Assembly: GCF_037126465.1 (NCBI RefSeq)
Contig: NC_088201.1
Coordinates: 21,188,550-21,252,549, forward strand
Length of the DNA: 64,000 bases
Origin: Ornithodoros turicata
Taxonomy: Eukaryota > Arthropoda > Arachnida > Ixodida > Argasidae
Direction of reading: 5' to 3'
This document shows, piece after piece, positions 18,356-29,231 of this stretch. The position numbers and the translations under genes are program-made. Numbering within the stretch: position 1 is the first letter of the stretch; each line of letters starts with the position of its first letter. A model generated the notes under the pieces. It made no database searches and had not been told where the DNA came from. It worked only from the letters and a program-made list of their open reading frames with translations.

Positions 18356-21300
18356 GTAAGCTTTTTCGTGATCTCCGTCCCGCTGACCCCACGGGCGGCA
18401 ACAGTTGGTCGCGGCCGCGACCAACAACGATTGTCTTGGGGCGGGGCTACGGGTGAGGCGCGTTTCAAATCCCTGTTGCTCGTGCGCGCATTTGTATCGC
18501 GGCTACGATCCCCCTCAGGTGCCGACAGATATATGCGACCTCAATACAAGAAGACATATATGTGTAGTGGCACGAGCTACACTGTTTACGTGTCGTCTGT
18601 GAATCACAACGCTGCGATTATATTTTCATTGTCTCTCTACTACGGGTGGAGGCTCACAGGTCGCACTTCTGCACGGCGGTACATACGAGCCCATCCAGCA
18701 GGCCTTTGGGAGCAGTGACTGGCAATGTGCGTTCATCTATTCTCATATTCACGTTGAATGGTCATGCGCATGTAGTCTACCTGAATGATATCGAAATAGT
18801 GGTCAAGTCAGTTCGTGACCTAAATCATGCCGAAGCGCGTAGACGAAATCGTACGGCGGATATTCAACACGAAGAAATCAGGTACGGCAACATCACTGCA
18901 CCTCATTGTTATACATTGCGCTTATGTACGTGCGCATGATTAACTAACGACCTTATGGAACAAGCGAGCATCTAAGATGACATATACGTAACTCGTTAAT
19001 TATTTGAGTCGGTTCTGTGGTTCTGTTGTGTCGTGTTTTTCTGTACAGCCACACTGATGCTTTTATGAGTATGGATGTCATACGTGTAATTTATTGTTGC
19101 ATTGTGGGGGGACAGGCTGGTCGTATTTCGCGACAGTGATTAAGGAATAAGATATTGCTGACTTGGTTGGTGCTTGTCTATGGAGACCGTCATTCGTCCA
19201 AAGAGTATCGTTATCATGCACACTGTTAAAACAGAACTTCACCACTTAGCGCGCTCCTAGCCAACGCTCCTAGATATCATCCCGTGTCCTGATTTGTTCA
19301 AAACAGGGGGAGGCGCCAATCTGGGAATAATGTGTCCCAAATAGGCGGCTCATCGCTTTTGAACAAATGAGGACACAGAATGATATCATTCGGAATGATG
19401 GTTGGCTAGGAGCATGCTATGTGGTGAAGTTCTGTTTTAACAGTGCAGCGCCATTCCTTTCCCCAATGGCTGATTGCGCATGTAGTAATTCACGCACAGG
19501 AGTATGAATATGTCATAGCCATATAGCAGGGTTAATAAAATCGGTAAAAAAAAAAAGAGAGGAAGAAAAAAAGGGGTGGGGGTTTTAATGCCTCTACCTA
19601 GAAACTTTTGGTATCTCGATGGAGGTAACAGGTACAGTGATACAGCATAGAAATGAATGCTTCTATATCCGGAGTTCAGCTTCTTCAGCAACTTATATGT
19701 CTTCGAGTATTTTCTACACTGTTTTCAGATTGGTTGATTATGAGATACTGATGGTTTTGCTTTGGATAAGGCAAATAAGCAAAGTAAAAAGCAAAGGCAT
19801 GAGGTGCAGGACACCTTTACCTTAGCACACATTTTTTAGGCAAGGGCAACCATAAAGCAACCATTTGATACTGGGATTTGCTTCATATCACCCATTTGTA
19901 CAAGGCCATGATCTTTCTAGAAGTCAAATTTTGTTTGGCAGGGTCCACAGCAGAGTTCCTGACTAGTTATGGTTTGTTGTATATCTCTGCGCAGGGACAC
20001 AGTACAAAAGTTAGGATTACCCTAAATCAAGCGCTCAATCGTGAACACTTTAGAGCGCTATTACTTGCATAATCAATATGCCAGTTGTTTGGTAATGGAC
20101 AAAATTAATTTTTAGTTCATGCTGATATGCCTAATTGCGAGAATGTGTACAACGTGTTAGTTAAGACTTAACATGATGGAAACAAGAGTTTCCATCAGTC
20201 TGTCCGTCTCGTTTCCTTGTGTTCCCGTCATACTCTGTTGTACGGATAATTATTTCACATAAACCATTTACTGGAATTTGCAAAATATTATAATTTTTAT
20301 ACATTACGTTCAAGTAATTGTCAAAAGTGAGACATTAATTATGTGCGTCCCAATAAAGTGGAAGTGCCAGTTTGTAGCAGGGAACAAGATGACTGTTGCA
20401 CAACTCAGAAGTCATTTCCCAACACAGAGACAAACGACACACTAGCGACTACACAAAACACACTATACATCCCTCATACCCGTACCTCATTGCAAGCTAA
20501 CTACTTGCCTTCATGCATATCATTTTTTATTTAAATTAAGGGATCTAATTTGGTGATACATTAATTAGCAATCTGAAAAAGGTAGTTGTTATTGAGCACT
20601 CTGTAAGGATGCCCATACTAATTCTCTGTAACTTTGCAACCAATTGCCACAATTCTAGAAACTTTGCATGGAACTGCATTGCATGTATCTGAAGAGATAC
20701 TCGAGTATGTTTCTGGTGTAACAGTGCCTGTAACAGAGTATTTTTGACATCAGGTGTAGGCCATAATCTTTGCAAATAACCTTATCCTTGAGCCAAAACG
20801 ATTTCCATATACCAGATGCCAGTTGGAGAAGACAACTTTTTTAAAACTAAAATTCGTATACCTTGGTATGTCTAATGGAGGCCCTATCTGATAACTGTAA
20901 ATGACTGTATCAGAATACGCATACATTATTATGCACGCAATATCGACACTAAGTACATACGATTCTGTTTTCTTCCAGCTGCATTCCAGCATGTTCGAGA
21001 AAATATCGACGACCTCAATGGAAAGGTTGAAGCTCGAGATACTGACATCATATTTCTCAAGGGACTTATGGAGTCCCCTGTCGTACACTCAATAGTACAG
21101 GTAATTTGAAATAAAAATCACTCGCAATTCCAGAGGTTCCAGTCACACTGGACTCGCATATCGTTTGCCATTAGCCTACGGTCACGTGGATGTAAAATCA
21201 GTGTCACTTGCACAAATGCTGAGGAAATTCCTCAGTGGTGTCCTCAGAAGCTTTGGTATTGCTTCGGGCACGCACTACAGTCCTCAATGCTCTCGTGGTC

Positions 21301-24300
21301 TGCAGAGGATGGTGCACAGTTAAGAATTTCCTCCACATTCGTGCAAGTGAGTCCAGAAGCACCGTGCATACGGATACTGACATGGAACGCGTTCCTTTAA
21401 GGCCCTGTTAGCTTTACATAACGTCTTGTCATCAGTGGCATCATCAGTCGTGTCAGCGGCATTGGTGTTTGAAATCACAAATGACATTTGATGTCGGGTG
21501 GGCAAGCCATAGGCTCTGAGAAGGTTGTGGGTTTTCTAAATTTTCCTCAGAGTGGCTGTATTTCAGTATGTGGACCGTGATAATAGGAAACTTTACTTTG
21601 CTTGATTCTGCATTCAATGTGCAATTATTATGTCAAAGTGTTGTATGGCACACAGCTGCACCTTACCATTATTGTAGGCGCAAGATCGTTTAGAAGAAAG
21701 GCACGAAGCTTATCAACCAGTTTCGGCAAAGAGCGTGGAGCTTCTGCGGGATGTCTGCAAGTTCTGTCGACAATCCAAGGGCAAAGATGCCCAAGACCTG
21801 GCCACTGTTCTCAGTGATCCATACATGGTGGTATGTAACTATGCTCACACTCAAGTGAACCCTCCATCACTCTCTTTCCTGGGCAAGTGCAGCAGTATGT
21901 ACAGATTAAAATTAGCCTAAAGACCAAGTAAATAGCAGGCTTTGTGCAGGCTAATATTTGTTCGTACCTTGCCATTGCTGCCTAGACTGTTAATCGCAAT
22001 TCTATCCCCATTTATTAGTTTTGCATTGCATGTTTGATTGCATGATGCGTCTAATTTTACAGCAGTAACATTAAAACCTACTAGAAGTATGTACAACTTT
22101 CAAATGAAATTCAAATAACCCAGGAAAAATAGGTGCTGGCACCAGGACCTTGGCATCAGCACCCTTTTCCTGGGTTATTAAATTTCGTGGATCCTTGGGC
22201 TTTAGAGGCTTGTGTGTTTGTGTCGTCCATGTTTGTTGCCTGCCTTGGCTAATTCTCGTTGTTTACATTAGATGTACACCAGGGGCCCTATTCTCGTCAA
22301 AGTAATCAGCCTTGATTACTTTGTGCCTCGCCTGTCGTTGGTCATCACGTGAAGAAGGCGTGAAGAGCAGAATTGAATGTCACGCAACCTCGGCCAACAG
22401 TTGAGCTCTTGATCCTGCAATCTTCGTGATAAAGTAGATAAAGCGTGAAGAGTGCAGGATCAAGCGCTCGGCTATTGGTTGAGCACTCGTGATATTCATC
22501 TCTGTACTTCGCGCCTTCTTCATGTAACGACCAATATGACAGGCAATGACACAAAGTAATCGAGTTCGATTACTTTGACGAGAATAGGGCCCCAGCAGAT
22601 TTTTGCCTCAGCTTCTCTCACTGAGTTAACTTGGATAACTTGCTTATGCAGCGCATGAGCTAATGATTACTGTGGTTCTTAGGGATTGCTTGATGCTCAC
22701 GACTGCATTGCCACCAAAAGCTATGAGCCGCCGGAGCCTGCTCCCTCAGTAGAATTCCAGGACGCCCCTCCCATACCTGCTGGGGCCGTCAGCGACACTA
22801 TCCGAATGGTTGGGATCCGGAAAACTGACGACGAACCAATGGTAGACCTGTGTGCTTCCTTAACGGCTGAATTTCATTCTGTACTGGTCTCCGGGTCAGC
22901 ACTTGTTTACTGTTACTGCATATTTCAGGGCATCACTGTCAGGGTGGAAGATGACAACTTGATCATTGCGCGGATACTTGCTGGTGGGATTATCGATAGA
23001 CAAGGTGACGTTGCCAGTAATGCATGTCGTACATTGTGTGCAAACTGTTTTTGACAGACATGCATCATTTACCATTCACACTGAAAGACACACAGTAGCT
23101 TCCATACACTGCCTTGTAAAGGAAAGAGCGTCGGGGCAAGAGTCATTGATATTTTGAACAGTGAGTGTTCTTCGGGATCAGAGCAGTCTCCCAGACGGAA
23201 ATTAGGCTCTATTACTCAAATGAACTGTACTGGTTTGGTACAAACGGTGATGTAATTGCGTTTGCTGCCAAACAAGCTAGTGTGCATTCCTACAGATGTT
23301 TCGGTGAGGGCAATTTGCTGGGTAAAAATTGGGTTTCACCCTAAAAAGCCAACCTGCAATTCGTGGTGAAAATTCGGGGAAGAAACGGGTTAAACCCTAA
23401 AACTTCAGGCTCTACTTATAGTTTAGTTGTTCAAAAATATCCAGGTCTCATAACCGTATAAAACAACTAGGATGAGTCGAATTTCTGTGCTACAGCTGTT
23501 TTTATCGGCAATACTGCTCTTAAACCACTGGCCATGGCATCATAGATTCATTTTTACAAACTTCGTGCTAGGGCTGTAAAGAATTCCTTGTTATCTGAGA
23601 ATGTGAATTTGGTTCTATGTCTAGTGAGACCATGTTGAAATGCCACTGAGTGCTGACACACATTACAATCATTGCCCATTTTGCTCAGACAGTTTTGGTG
23701 CTGTTGTTTTTGCAATTTTAGATGTGGTAAGACAGCACAGCAGATGTTACTGTACAATGTGCCTTCAAAGCATACAGAGGCAAATTCATGATTTTTAATT
23801 TCTCCATTATTTCCTGTAGAACATTTTGTGGCAGGCATGAATGTTTTTCCCAAATATATCGTGCATATTAGAACCCACCTTAGATGAAATCGCTTACTTT
23901 GTTTTTCAGGTCTTTTACACGTTGGAGACACAATATTAGAGGTGAATGGTGTGCCGGTACATACGCCAGAGCAGTTACAGTATCAGATGAAGAAAGCACA
24001 AGGAAGTGTTACTTTTAAGATTCTGCCATCATATCATGACAGCATTCCAACATCTCAAGTACGTTCATGTCTTTTAACATAGCATGCCAATTACTCTAAT
24101 TATGTACTAAACTTCTAATTATACTAAAACTCTGTAAGCATGATTTGGAAATTTCCATGTGGGGTACTATGTTCCATATGTAACTCATTAGGCATTAAGT
24201 AGTTGCATTGCTAGACTGTGCAGAATTTGTAATAATATGTCAAAGAATGCAGTAACATTCTGTCATATATCGGATTAATATAACAAGAAGTGTCGCATTT

Positions 24301-27300
24301 TGGGAGCGACATTGATTGATACCAGCTCCCGTGGCATAGTGGTTAGGATGACTTCCTTCTACGCTCAGACTGGGAGGTGACATGGGTTTGAATCCCCGCA
24401 CCCGCTGTGCTGTCTGGGGTTTTTTCGTCAGACTTTCCAGACAAATGTTGGCACAGTTCCCCTTGAAGTCGGCCCAGGACGCATACTAACCTCCCCTGTT
24501 TCCCCCTCCTTCCTCTCTCCATCTGTCCACAACTGTATGCCGCTCATAGCCACAGTTGCTTCACGGCGCTAACACAGAATTAAAAAAAAAAAAAAAAAAA
24601 AAAAAAATGTTGATTGATATTTTATACCATTTTTCATACTTCCTTTTCCCTCTCCTTCCTTTCCCTGTTCACGCAGGGTTGATATATTGCATCCTTCTGT
24701 GCGCATGAAAAATAGAATGTCAATTTCTTGTACTTCATTGCTCCGATTTCACTCAAATTTTAATCTTTGGGCTCTTTTTCAGTGTTTCCTAAAGGCATTA
24801 TATTCATATGACCCTGCAAAAGACACCTTACTTCCTTGCAAGGAGATTGGCCTTGAATTCAAGCAGGGTGACATCCTTCAAGTGCTGAACCAGGACGACC
24901 CAAACTGGTGGCAGGTGTGTGAACAATATTTAATGTTCCCAAAGGCATCAAAACGTCATGTCATGTAATGTGTTGCATACTTAGAAGGTAGATTTTGTGT
25001 TCATTATGCAACTGCATTTGTAGGCCAAACGTGTTGCAGCTTCTGGACCAGCAGGCCTCATACCGTCTCAAGAATTAGAAGAGAGGAGAAGAGCATTTGT
25101 TCGTCCAGAGTTTGACTATGCCACTAAAACAAGTAAGGCCATCATCTTTTTGGTGTGTTTGATGACTGAGATGCTGTTACACATGCCCAGTATATGGGCC
25201 ATCATGTCAAAATCTATGCTACTGAAAACTATGACATCAGTATTATATAAAGTATGATAAAATTACACAACTTGTTTTTACTTGAAGTTGTTACTTATCT
25301 GAAGCTTAGAACATGGAAGTTTGGGTACATGAGTACTAGCATCTAGAGTACTCTGTTTATTATGCAAGACAGTTTTCTGCCAGCAGTTTCCTACAGGACT
25401 GAATGTACATAACAATGTAACGAAGCAGATTCTTGCATATAGTTTTGCGGACAAGTTTATCTTAATCAAATAATCCTCACTTTTATTTTTATTATTCTTT
25501 ATGTCATCATGTACTGATGCAACATTAAGTCTCACATTCATTTGTGTCTAGAAATGTGTGGGACAAGGATTACTAAGAAAAAGAGGAAGACGATGTACGA
25601 AAGCAAGTGCTGTGCAGGTACGTATCACCTTTCTAATTTTCGCGGCAGCTTTTGAAATTAGCATTGAGGTATCGTGATTGTTTTCATGGTGCAGGACACA
25701 CATCTTGTTTTTAACGCGACCAATTTTTTTTTTAAATCTTAGAGTTTGAAAAGGCTGAGTTGCCATTATATGAAGAAGTTGCAAGGATGCCACCATTTGA
25801 GCGCAGAATCTTGGTACTAGTCGGAGCTCAAGGGGTTGGACGACGTACTTTGAAGTGCAGGCTTATCAATCACGATCCTGAGAGCTTCGGTGGACCCCTC
25901 CCACGTTAGTTTCTTTCTATTATTATTTGGAATTATGTATTATCAACCTACCAATGGCATCCCACTGCCATTAGTAGGCAGCACCTTAACATTATGAAGT
26001 TCTTCCATCATCTCAGATGCAACTTTTGTCTTCAGATACATCACGCCCAATCAGGGATAATGAGACAGATGGCAAAGTCTACTACTTTGTGTCACGGGAA
26101 GTTATGGAAGCAGACATTGCTGACAATAAGTATCTCGAATGGGGCGAGCATGGTGGACATCTTTATGGAACCAAGCTGGACACCATTCGTGCGGTGATTC
26201 GCACAGGGAAGCTGTGTGTGGTCGACTGTAGTCCACAGGTATGTGAAAGGAAGAGACTCTGAGTAATGGTATCAGCCACACTGTACTGAAAACAGAGAAG
26301 GTGGTATGCCTAGCTATGAGCATTTTGAATGCACCTGTGCTACTTGGAGTGTATTGCCCTTCCAACTTCCGGAGTAGTGAGATTGGTCTAATGTTGGATT
26401 TTTAATGTTTCTTTGCATAGAGAGCTGTGTGCAGCATGACCACATTTCTTGTGCAACTTCCCATTTGTTATGTAGAGAATGTGCATGAAGTCGCTGCACT
26501 GAAGTTCTGTCATAATTATATCCGCAGTACTTAAAACTGCTGACGACGCCAGAGTTCATGCCATATGTGGTGTTCATTGCTGCGCCTCAAATGGATCAGT
26601 TGCGCCAAATGCAGGAGTATGGACGCCACCATGGCTTTGGAAGCAGCCGCAACCTGACGGTATGTATAATATTACAGCTTATGAACACACATAGTAAGCC
26701 TTGTGCAGAGCAGTCTTGTGGCATTTCATGTGAATGGCTTGTACATGCCACGTAGAGTGAAAGCACAATTACTCGTGCTTAAACGTAACGATAACTCAGT
26801 AGGAAAGGCAGTCCACCATGCGAAATTATTTTGCTATATTTTGTGAACATGTTGCTGTCTTGCAATAAGTAGACGTGTTATCTGCAACAACTTAAACATG
26901 CTGCTGAGGAATGACTAGTTATTTCTGCTTTTGCTTAATACAGTCAATAGGAAATATGCGAAAATGCTTGACTGATTGCCACTGCCGTTCAGTCACTACC
27001 ATCTGAAGTAGAGTCTGTTGGCTCTCCTTTCAGATAAAACATCACTGAAAGGTGTTTAGGTTGGGTATCCCATGCCAGGCTTTGGGTTGTGATTGGGATT
27101 CCAGGTTTGTGGGTTAATCTGAAAAATGTTGAAGCCATATGCCAGTAAAGTTCTGGTCTCATAGGACCAAGGAACTAAACGCACATACCACAAAGGCTTT
27201 GCCGACGTGTGCAATAAATAAAGTTAATCTGATAATTTCGAATTTTTTTGTGTCATCTGGATGTGTCACTGTCACTGAACTGAAAAAGCTGTGTGCTTTG

Positions 27301-28678
27301 TGTGGATGTAAAGTGTAGTATTTACTGTGTCCAAATGAATTGTCGCTGATTGTTAAAGGGACGGTCTCACCTAGAAACCCATCTGTGAAACAGATACCAC
27401 CATGTTCAGCATCGGCCACTAATCTGTTTGGCTAATTTTGTCGCCCGGAAAGTGCTTATATATTAAATAAACAAACTTTAAAGATAAACTCTGCTTCCAT
27501 TGCCGCGGAAGCTCCGGCAGCAACAAGATCAGAGTGACATCACTCCCTAACATGAGGAGTGGGAGGGCCTCACTCAGGAGAAAGGCGCCGTACAGGCTGT
27601 GCTCTGATTGGTGGTGTCGGGAATGGCATTTTCACCTTTTTCCAGAGAGGGAATTCCGGCATTCTCTCAACATCCGGCGTCTGCTCTAGTCATATAAACT
27701 ATCGAATAGCAGTCAAACTGTGCGACTATTTCATGTGCGATCTTCAATACCGTGGGCAGTGGTCCACGATGAATAAAACAACACCAAAGTTTCGAAATCA
27801 ACTGGAACGAATGCGACCGTCCCTTTAATGGTGAGGTTATGCGACTGTCCGAGTCATCTGTAGTTCCAGTTTTTTGTATGGAGGGTTAACATTTAAGAAA
27901 GGCCAGCCGTGTAGGTAATCAGCTTTTGCTTTTCTAGTTCTTGGTGTAGCTGATGTGATGCGTGTTGTTTAGTTTGACAGAGCAATGAGCCGTCATGGAT
28001 CAAGGAGAGCACGGACACTAGAGAGTTTGGCATCTCTTCAGGAGGTGAGGTTTACCTGTTATTGTTCTGCTAACTCAAAAATATTGATTGCCATCTTGTG
28101 TGCTTCAAACTCAGCTGCGTATTTAGGAGCTGTTAACTGTACCACACTATTTTCCTTTGTGTGTGTCTTTAGAACAACATTAGTAGAAAGAAAGCGCATT
28201 TGCCCCTACATCAAAATAACTTCCAGCTGATGCAGGTAATCCAAACACGAGTTTGCATTGGAATTGCTCTTTACAGTACCTTAAAAAAAGAAGCATCCAG
28301 GAAAATTTGTGACAGTTGACTCTGATAGAGAATGTTACTTTTATTGACACAGTGTTCTAGATGTTTCAAACAAGCACTAAGAATTTGATAGCTATAAATG
28401 AATAAAAAACATACATGCACATCGGTCATGTTTTTATTGTGTGACTGGTACAGTGTACATGATGAGACTCAATTTTCTTATCTTTCCCCCTTTTTACAAA
28501 GGATGAGGACCTCAGAAAAACTGTAGAAGAAAGCGCCCAACTGCAGAGAGCATATGCGCGATACTTTGATACCGTACTGATAAACAGCAACTTTGACAAG
28601 ACTTACGAACAGCTCAAGGATGTTGTTGAGTCACTTTCAACTGAATCTCAATGGGTACCAATCTCATGGGTCTACTAG
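18352..28678 (+). CDS. vari: Varicose/MPP2-MPP6-type MAGUK scaffold, complete gene
   Basis: Fifteen coding exons join into 592 codons: 18352-18355, 20979-21100, 21678-21830, 22683-22841, 22929-23004, 23910-24058, 24783-24914, 25024-25132, 25552-25617, 25743-25904, 26036-26238, 26528-26659, 27973-28044, 28173-28235, 28502-28678. Every intron is GT-AG and all phases agree. Domain order: two L27 (about 5-93), PDZ (about 133-214), SH3 (about 222-290), basic hook KKKRK (about 310), guanylate-kinase-like domain (about 345-592) with GAQGVGRR at 351-358, and C-terminus VPISWVY. That order and ending identify the p55 family, closest to MPP6/MPP2, represented in insects by Varicose, a septate-junction scaffold. 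Such GK domains bind protein partners rather than phosphorylate GMP. Human MPP6 is about 540 residues; the excess here is a GK insert of 24 plus 21 residues. The start exon is inferred from phase and splice consensus. Confidence 0.9.
18356..20978 (+). other. Intron 1 of the MAGUK gene
   Basis: A 2.6-kb intron containing the MITE at 19221-19445. Nothing else is recognised; AT-rich toward the acceptor. Confidence 0.55.
19221..19445. mobile_element. Intact foldback MITE (AGCCAACCA family)
   Basis: Termini CACTGTTAAAACAGAACTTC and the inverted match ending AACAGTG. Arms include GCTCCTAGCCAAC, ATATCATCCCGTGTCCTGAT and AATAGGCGGC, closing with GGTTGGCTAGGAGCATGC and TATGTGGTGAAG. The best-preserved copy in the window. 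Confidence 0.8.
20979..21100 (+). CDS. vari: MAGUK exon 2: first L27 helix bundle
   Basis: Acceptor TTTTCTTCCAG, donor CAG|GTAATT. Encodes VRENIDDL, then [16 protein letters not shown], the hallmark segment of the N-terminal L27 domain in MPP proteins. Enters with two bases of a split codon and leaves in phase 0. Confidence 0.9.
21678..21830 (+). CDS. vari: MAGUK exon 3: second L27
   Basis: Acceptor TATTGTAG, donor GTG|GTATGT, 51 codons in phase 0. [12 protein letters not shown] and [11 protein letters not shown] align with the C-terminal L27 of MPP2/MPP6. Confidence 0.9.
22282..22593. mobile_element. TIR element, GGGGCCCTATTCTCGTCA termini
   Basis: A 312-bp non-coding element in intron 3. 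TIRs of about 45 bp start GGGGCCCTATTCTCGTCA, followed by AAGTAATC and TGATTACTTTGTG, inverted at the right end. The inner arms pair too (GGCGTGAAGAG, GATCCTGCA / TGCAGGATC). The target duplication is ambiguous (AG or CAG). Confidence 0.8.
22683..22841 (+). CDS. vari: MAGUK exon 4: L27-PDZ linker and PDZ start
   Basis: Acceptor TTCTTAG, donor ATG|GTAGAC, 53 codons. [15 protein letters not shown] matches the conserved segment after L27, and [14 protein letters not shown] is the first PDZ strand. Confidence 0.9.
22929..23004 (+). CDS. vari: MAGUK exon 5: PDZ core
   Basis: Acceptor ATTTCAG, donor AAG|GTGACG. Encodes [20 protein letters not shown], the carboxylate-binding loop region and second PDZ strand. 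Ends in phase 1. Confidence 0.92.
23005..23909 (+). other. Intron 5 of the MAGUK gene
   Basis: Contains a short block near 23330-23410 with GGGTTTCACCCTAAAA and GGGTTAAACCCTAAAA words. Otherwise unrecognised. Confidence 0.4.
23910..24058 (+). CDS. vari: MAGUK exon 6: PDZ end
   Basis: Acceptor TTTTTCAG, donor CAA|GTACGT. Encodes [16 protein letters not shown], then [14 protein letters not shown], closing the PDZ domain. Returns the frame to phase 0. Confidence 0.92.
24321..24609 (+). mobile_element. tRNA-derived SINE, family A, with 9-bp target duplication
   Basis: Starts ACCAGCTCCCGTGGCATAGT, B box GGTTTGAATCC, body GCTGTGCTGTCTGGGG, GTTGGCACAGTTCCCC and GGACGCATACTAACC, and an A-tail ending at 24607. 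Perfect TTGATTGAT lies on both sides (24312-24320 and 24610-24618), so the copy is intact and fairly recent. It sits in intron 6. Confidence 0.92.
24783..24914 (+). CDS. vari: MAGUK exon 7: SH3 first half
   Basis: Acceptor CTCTTTTTCAG, donor CAG|GTGTGT, 44 codons. [16 protein letters not shown] and QDDPNWWQ are characteristic of the MPP SH3 domain. Confidence 0.92.
25024..25132 (+). CDS. vari: MAGUK exon 8: SH3 second half
   Basis: Acceptor ATTTGTAG, donor [30 protein letters not shown] matches the SH3 end and the start of the hook region. Confidence 0.92.
25552..25617 (+). CDS. vari: MAGUK exon 9: basic hook
   Basis: Acceptor TGTGTCTAG, donor [27 protein letters not shown] corresponds to the lysine-rich hook of MPP proteins, which in the family contacts protein 4.1/FERM partners. 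Confidence 0.88.
25743..25904 (+). CDS. vari: MAGUK exon 10: GK domain start
   Basis: Acceptor AATCTTAG, donor [23 protein letters not shown], then [16 protein letters not shown], the modified P-loop of MAGUK guanylate-kinase domains. It lacks the lysine of a true nucleotide-binding loop, as expected in this family. Confidence 0.92.
26036..26238 (+). CDS. vari: MAGUK exon 11: GK core
   Basis: Acceptor GTCTTCAG, donor CAG|GTATGT. Contains [29 protein letters not shown] and [10 protein letters not shown], the GMP-binding-fold region of the GK domain. Confidence 0.93.
26528..26659 (+). CDS. vari: MAGUK exon 12: GK core, continued
   Basis: Acceptor TCCGCAG, donor ACG|GTATGT, phase 0 at both ends. 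Encodes [17 protein letters not shown], strongly conserved in MPP6. Confidence 0.92.
26660..27972 (+). other. Intron 12 of the MAGUK gene
   Basis: Holds the TTAA-flanked element at 27357-27824. The 26660-27350 part has no recognised feature. Confidence 0.5.
27357..27824. mobile_element. piggyBac-type MITE, TTAA flanks
   Basis: A 468-bp element with termini AGGGACGGTC and the inverted GACCGTCCCT, flanked by TTAA at 27353-27356 and 27825-27828. TTAA duplications are the piggyBac signature. No transposase frame; the longest internal frame has no motif. Confidence 0.8.
27973..28044 (+). CDS. vari: MAGUK exon 13: GK insert, 24 residues
   Basis: Acceptor TTGTTTAG, donor GAG|GTGAGG, phase 0-0. Encodes [18 protein letters not shown], absent from vertebrate MPP6 at this position. 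From memory a similar RTLESLASL segment exists in insect Varicose; that comparison needs an alignment. Confidence 0.8.
28173..28235 (+). CDS. vari: MAGUK exon 14: possible cassette, 21 residues
   Basis: Acceptor GTGTGTGTCTTTAG, donor CAG|GTAATC, phase 0-0. The 63 bases have no stop and encode [12 protein letters not shown] plus HQNNFQLMQ. It was called only from splice signals and phase, with no known homologue, so it may be an optional or lineage-specific exon. Confidence 0.5.
28502..28678 (+). CDS. vari: MAGUK exon 15: GK end and stop
   Basis: Acceptor TTTTTACAAAG, then [36 protein letters not shown] and the family's terminal QWVPISWVY before TAG at 28676-28678. Confidence 0.94.
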   Translation, partial: DEDLRKTVEESAQLQRAYARYFDTVLINSNFDKTYEQLKDVVESLSTESQWVPISWVY

Positions 28679-29225
28679 GAGTGTGCTCTTATTGTTGGTA
28701 AATGTGTATTGTGACATGACACACTATCTGCACGATACTGACAAATGTCCCGGTGGGTGCATTTTCCATGGTGGGGAGAAGGATATTAGCCTCCTCAGCT
28801 GTGGTGCTCAAGTTTATTTTGGTTAAAATTGTCATATCGAATATTGACAGCATATGAGAGTCAATACTGCAGATCGATGTCAGTGTGCAAGTTATAATCG
28901 TTGCTGTATTTACCAGGAAATATAGAGTAACAAATACCCTGTCAGGAGAACAAAGAGTACAATTGTATTGTTCAGAAACCGTCCAGCTACCCGTGCACAT
29001 GCTTACAAAACGGGTAGGAAGTTTTGCCCAAATGTACAAGTGCTTTAATCACAAAGTACTCCTGCTTCTTGGTGGACAATGTATGAATTTAATCTAAACT
29101 TCTTGTTTCTTTAATTAAGTAGTGGCATGTGTTCTTGTGGTGGAAAAAACAACTTATGGTATTTCTAAGCCCTATCCTGCCATCCACGCAAAAGTTACCT
29201 ACCTGTGCACTGCTGACGATGGCCC

Positions 29226-29231
29226 AATAAA
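29226..29231 (+). terminator. Candidate polyadenylation signal
   Basis: AATAAA about 550 bases after the MAGUK stop, followed by GTGCTGGTATGG, a G/T-rich stretch as expected downstream of cleavage. Confidence 0.35.

Noticed and set aside
18287..18718. 143-codon open frame at the MAGUK first exon
   Set aside because: It reads through the GTAAGC donor in another frame and has no MAGUK motif.
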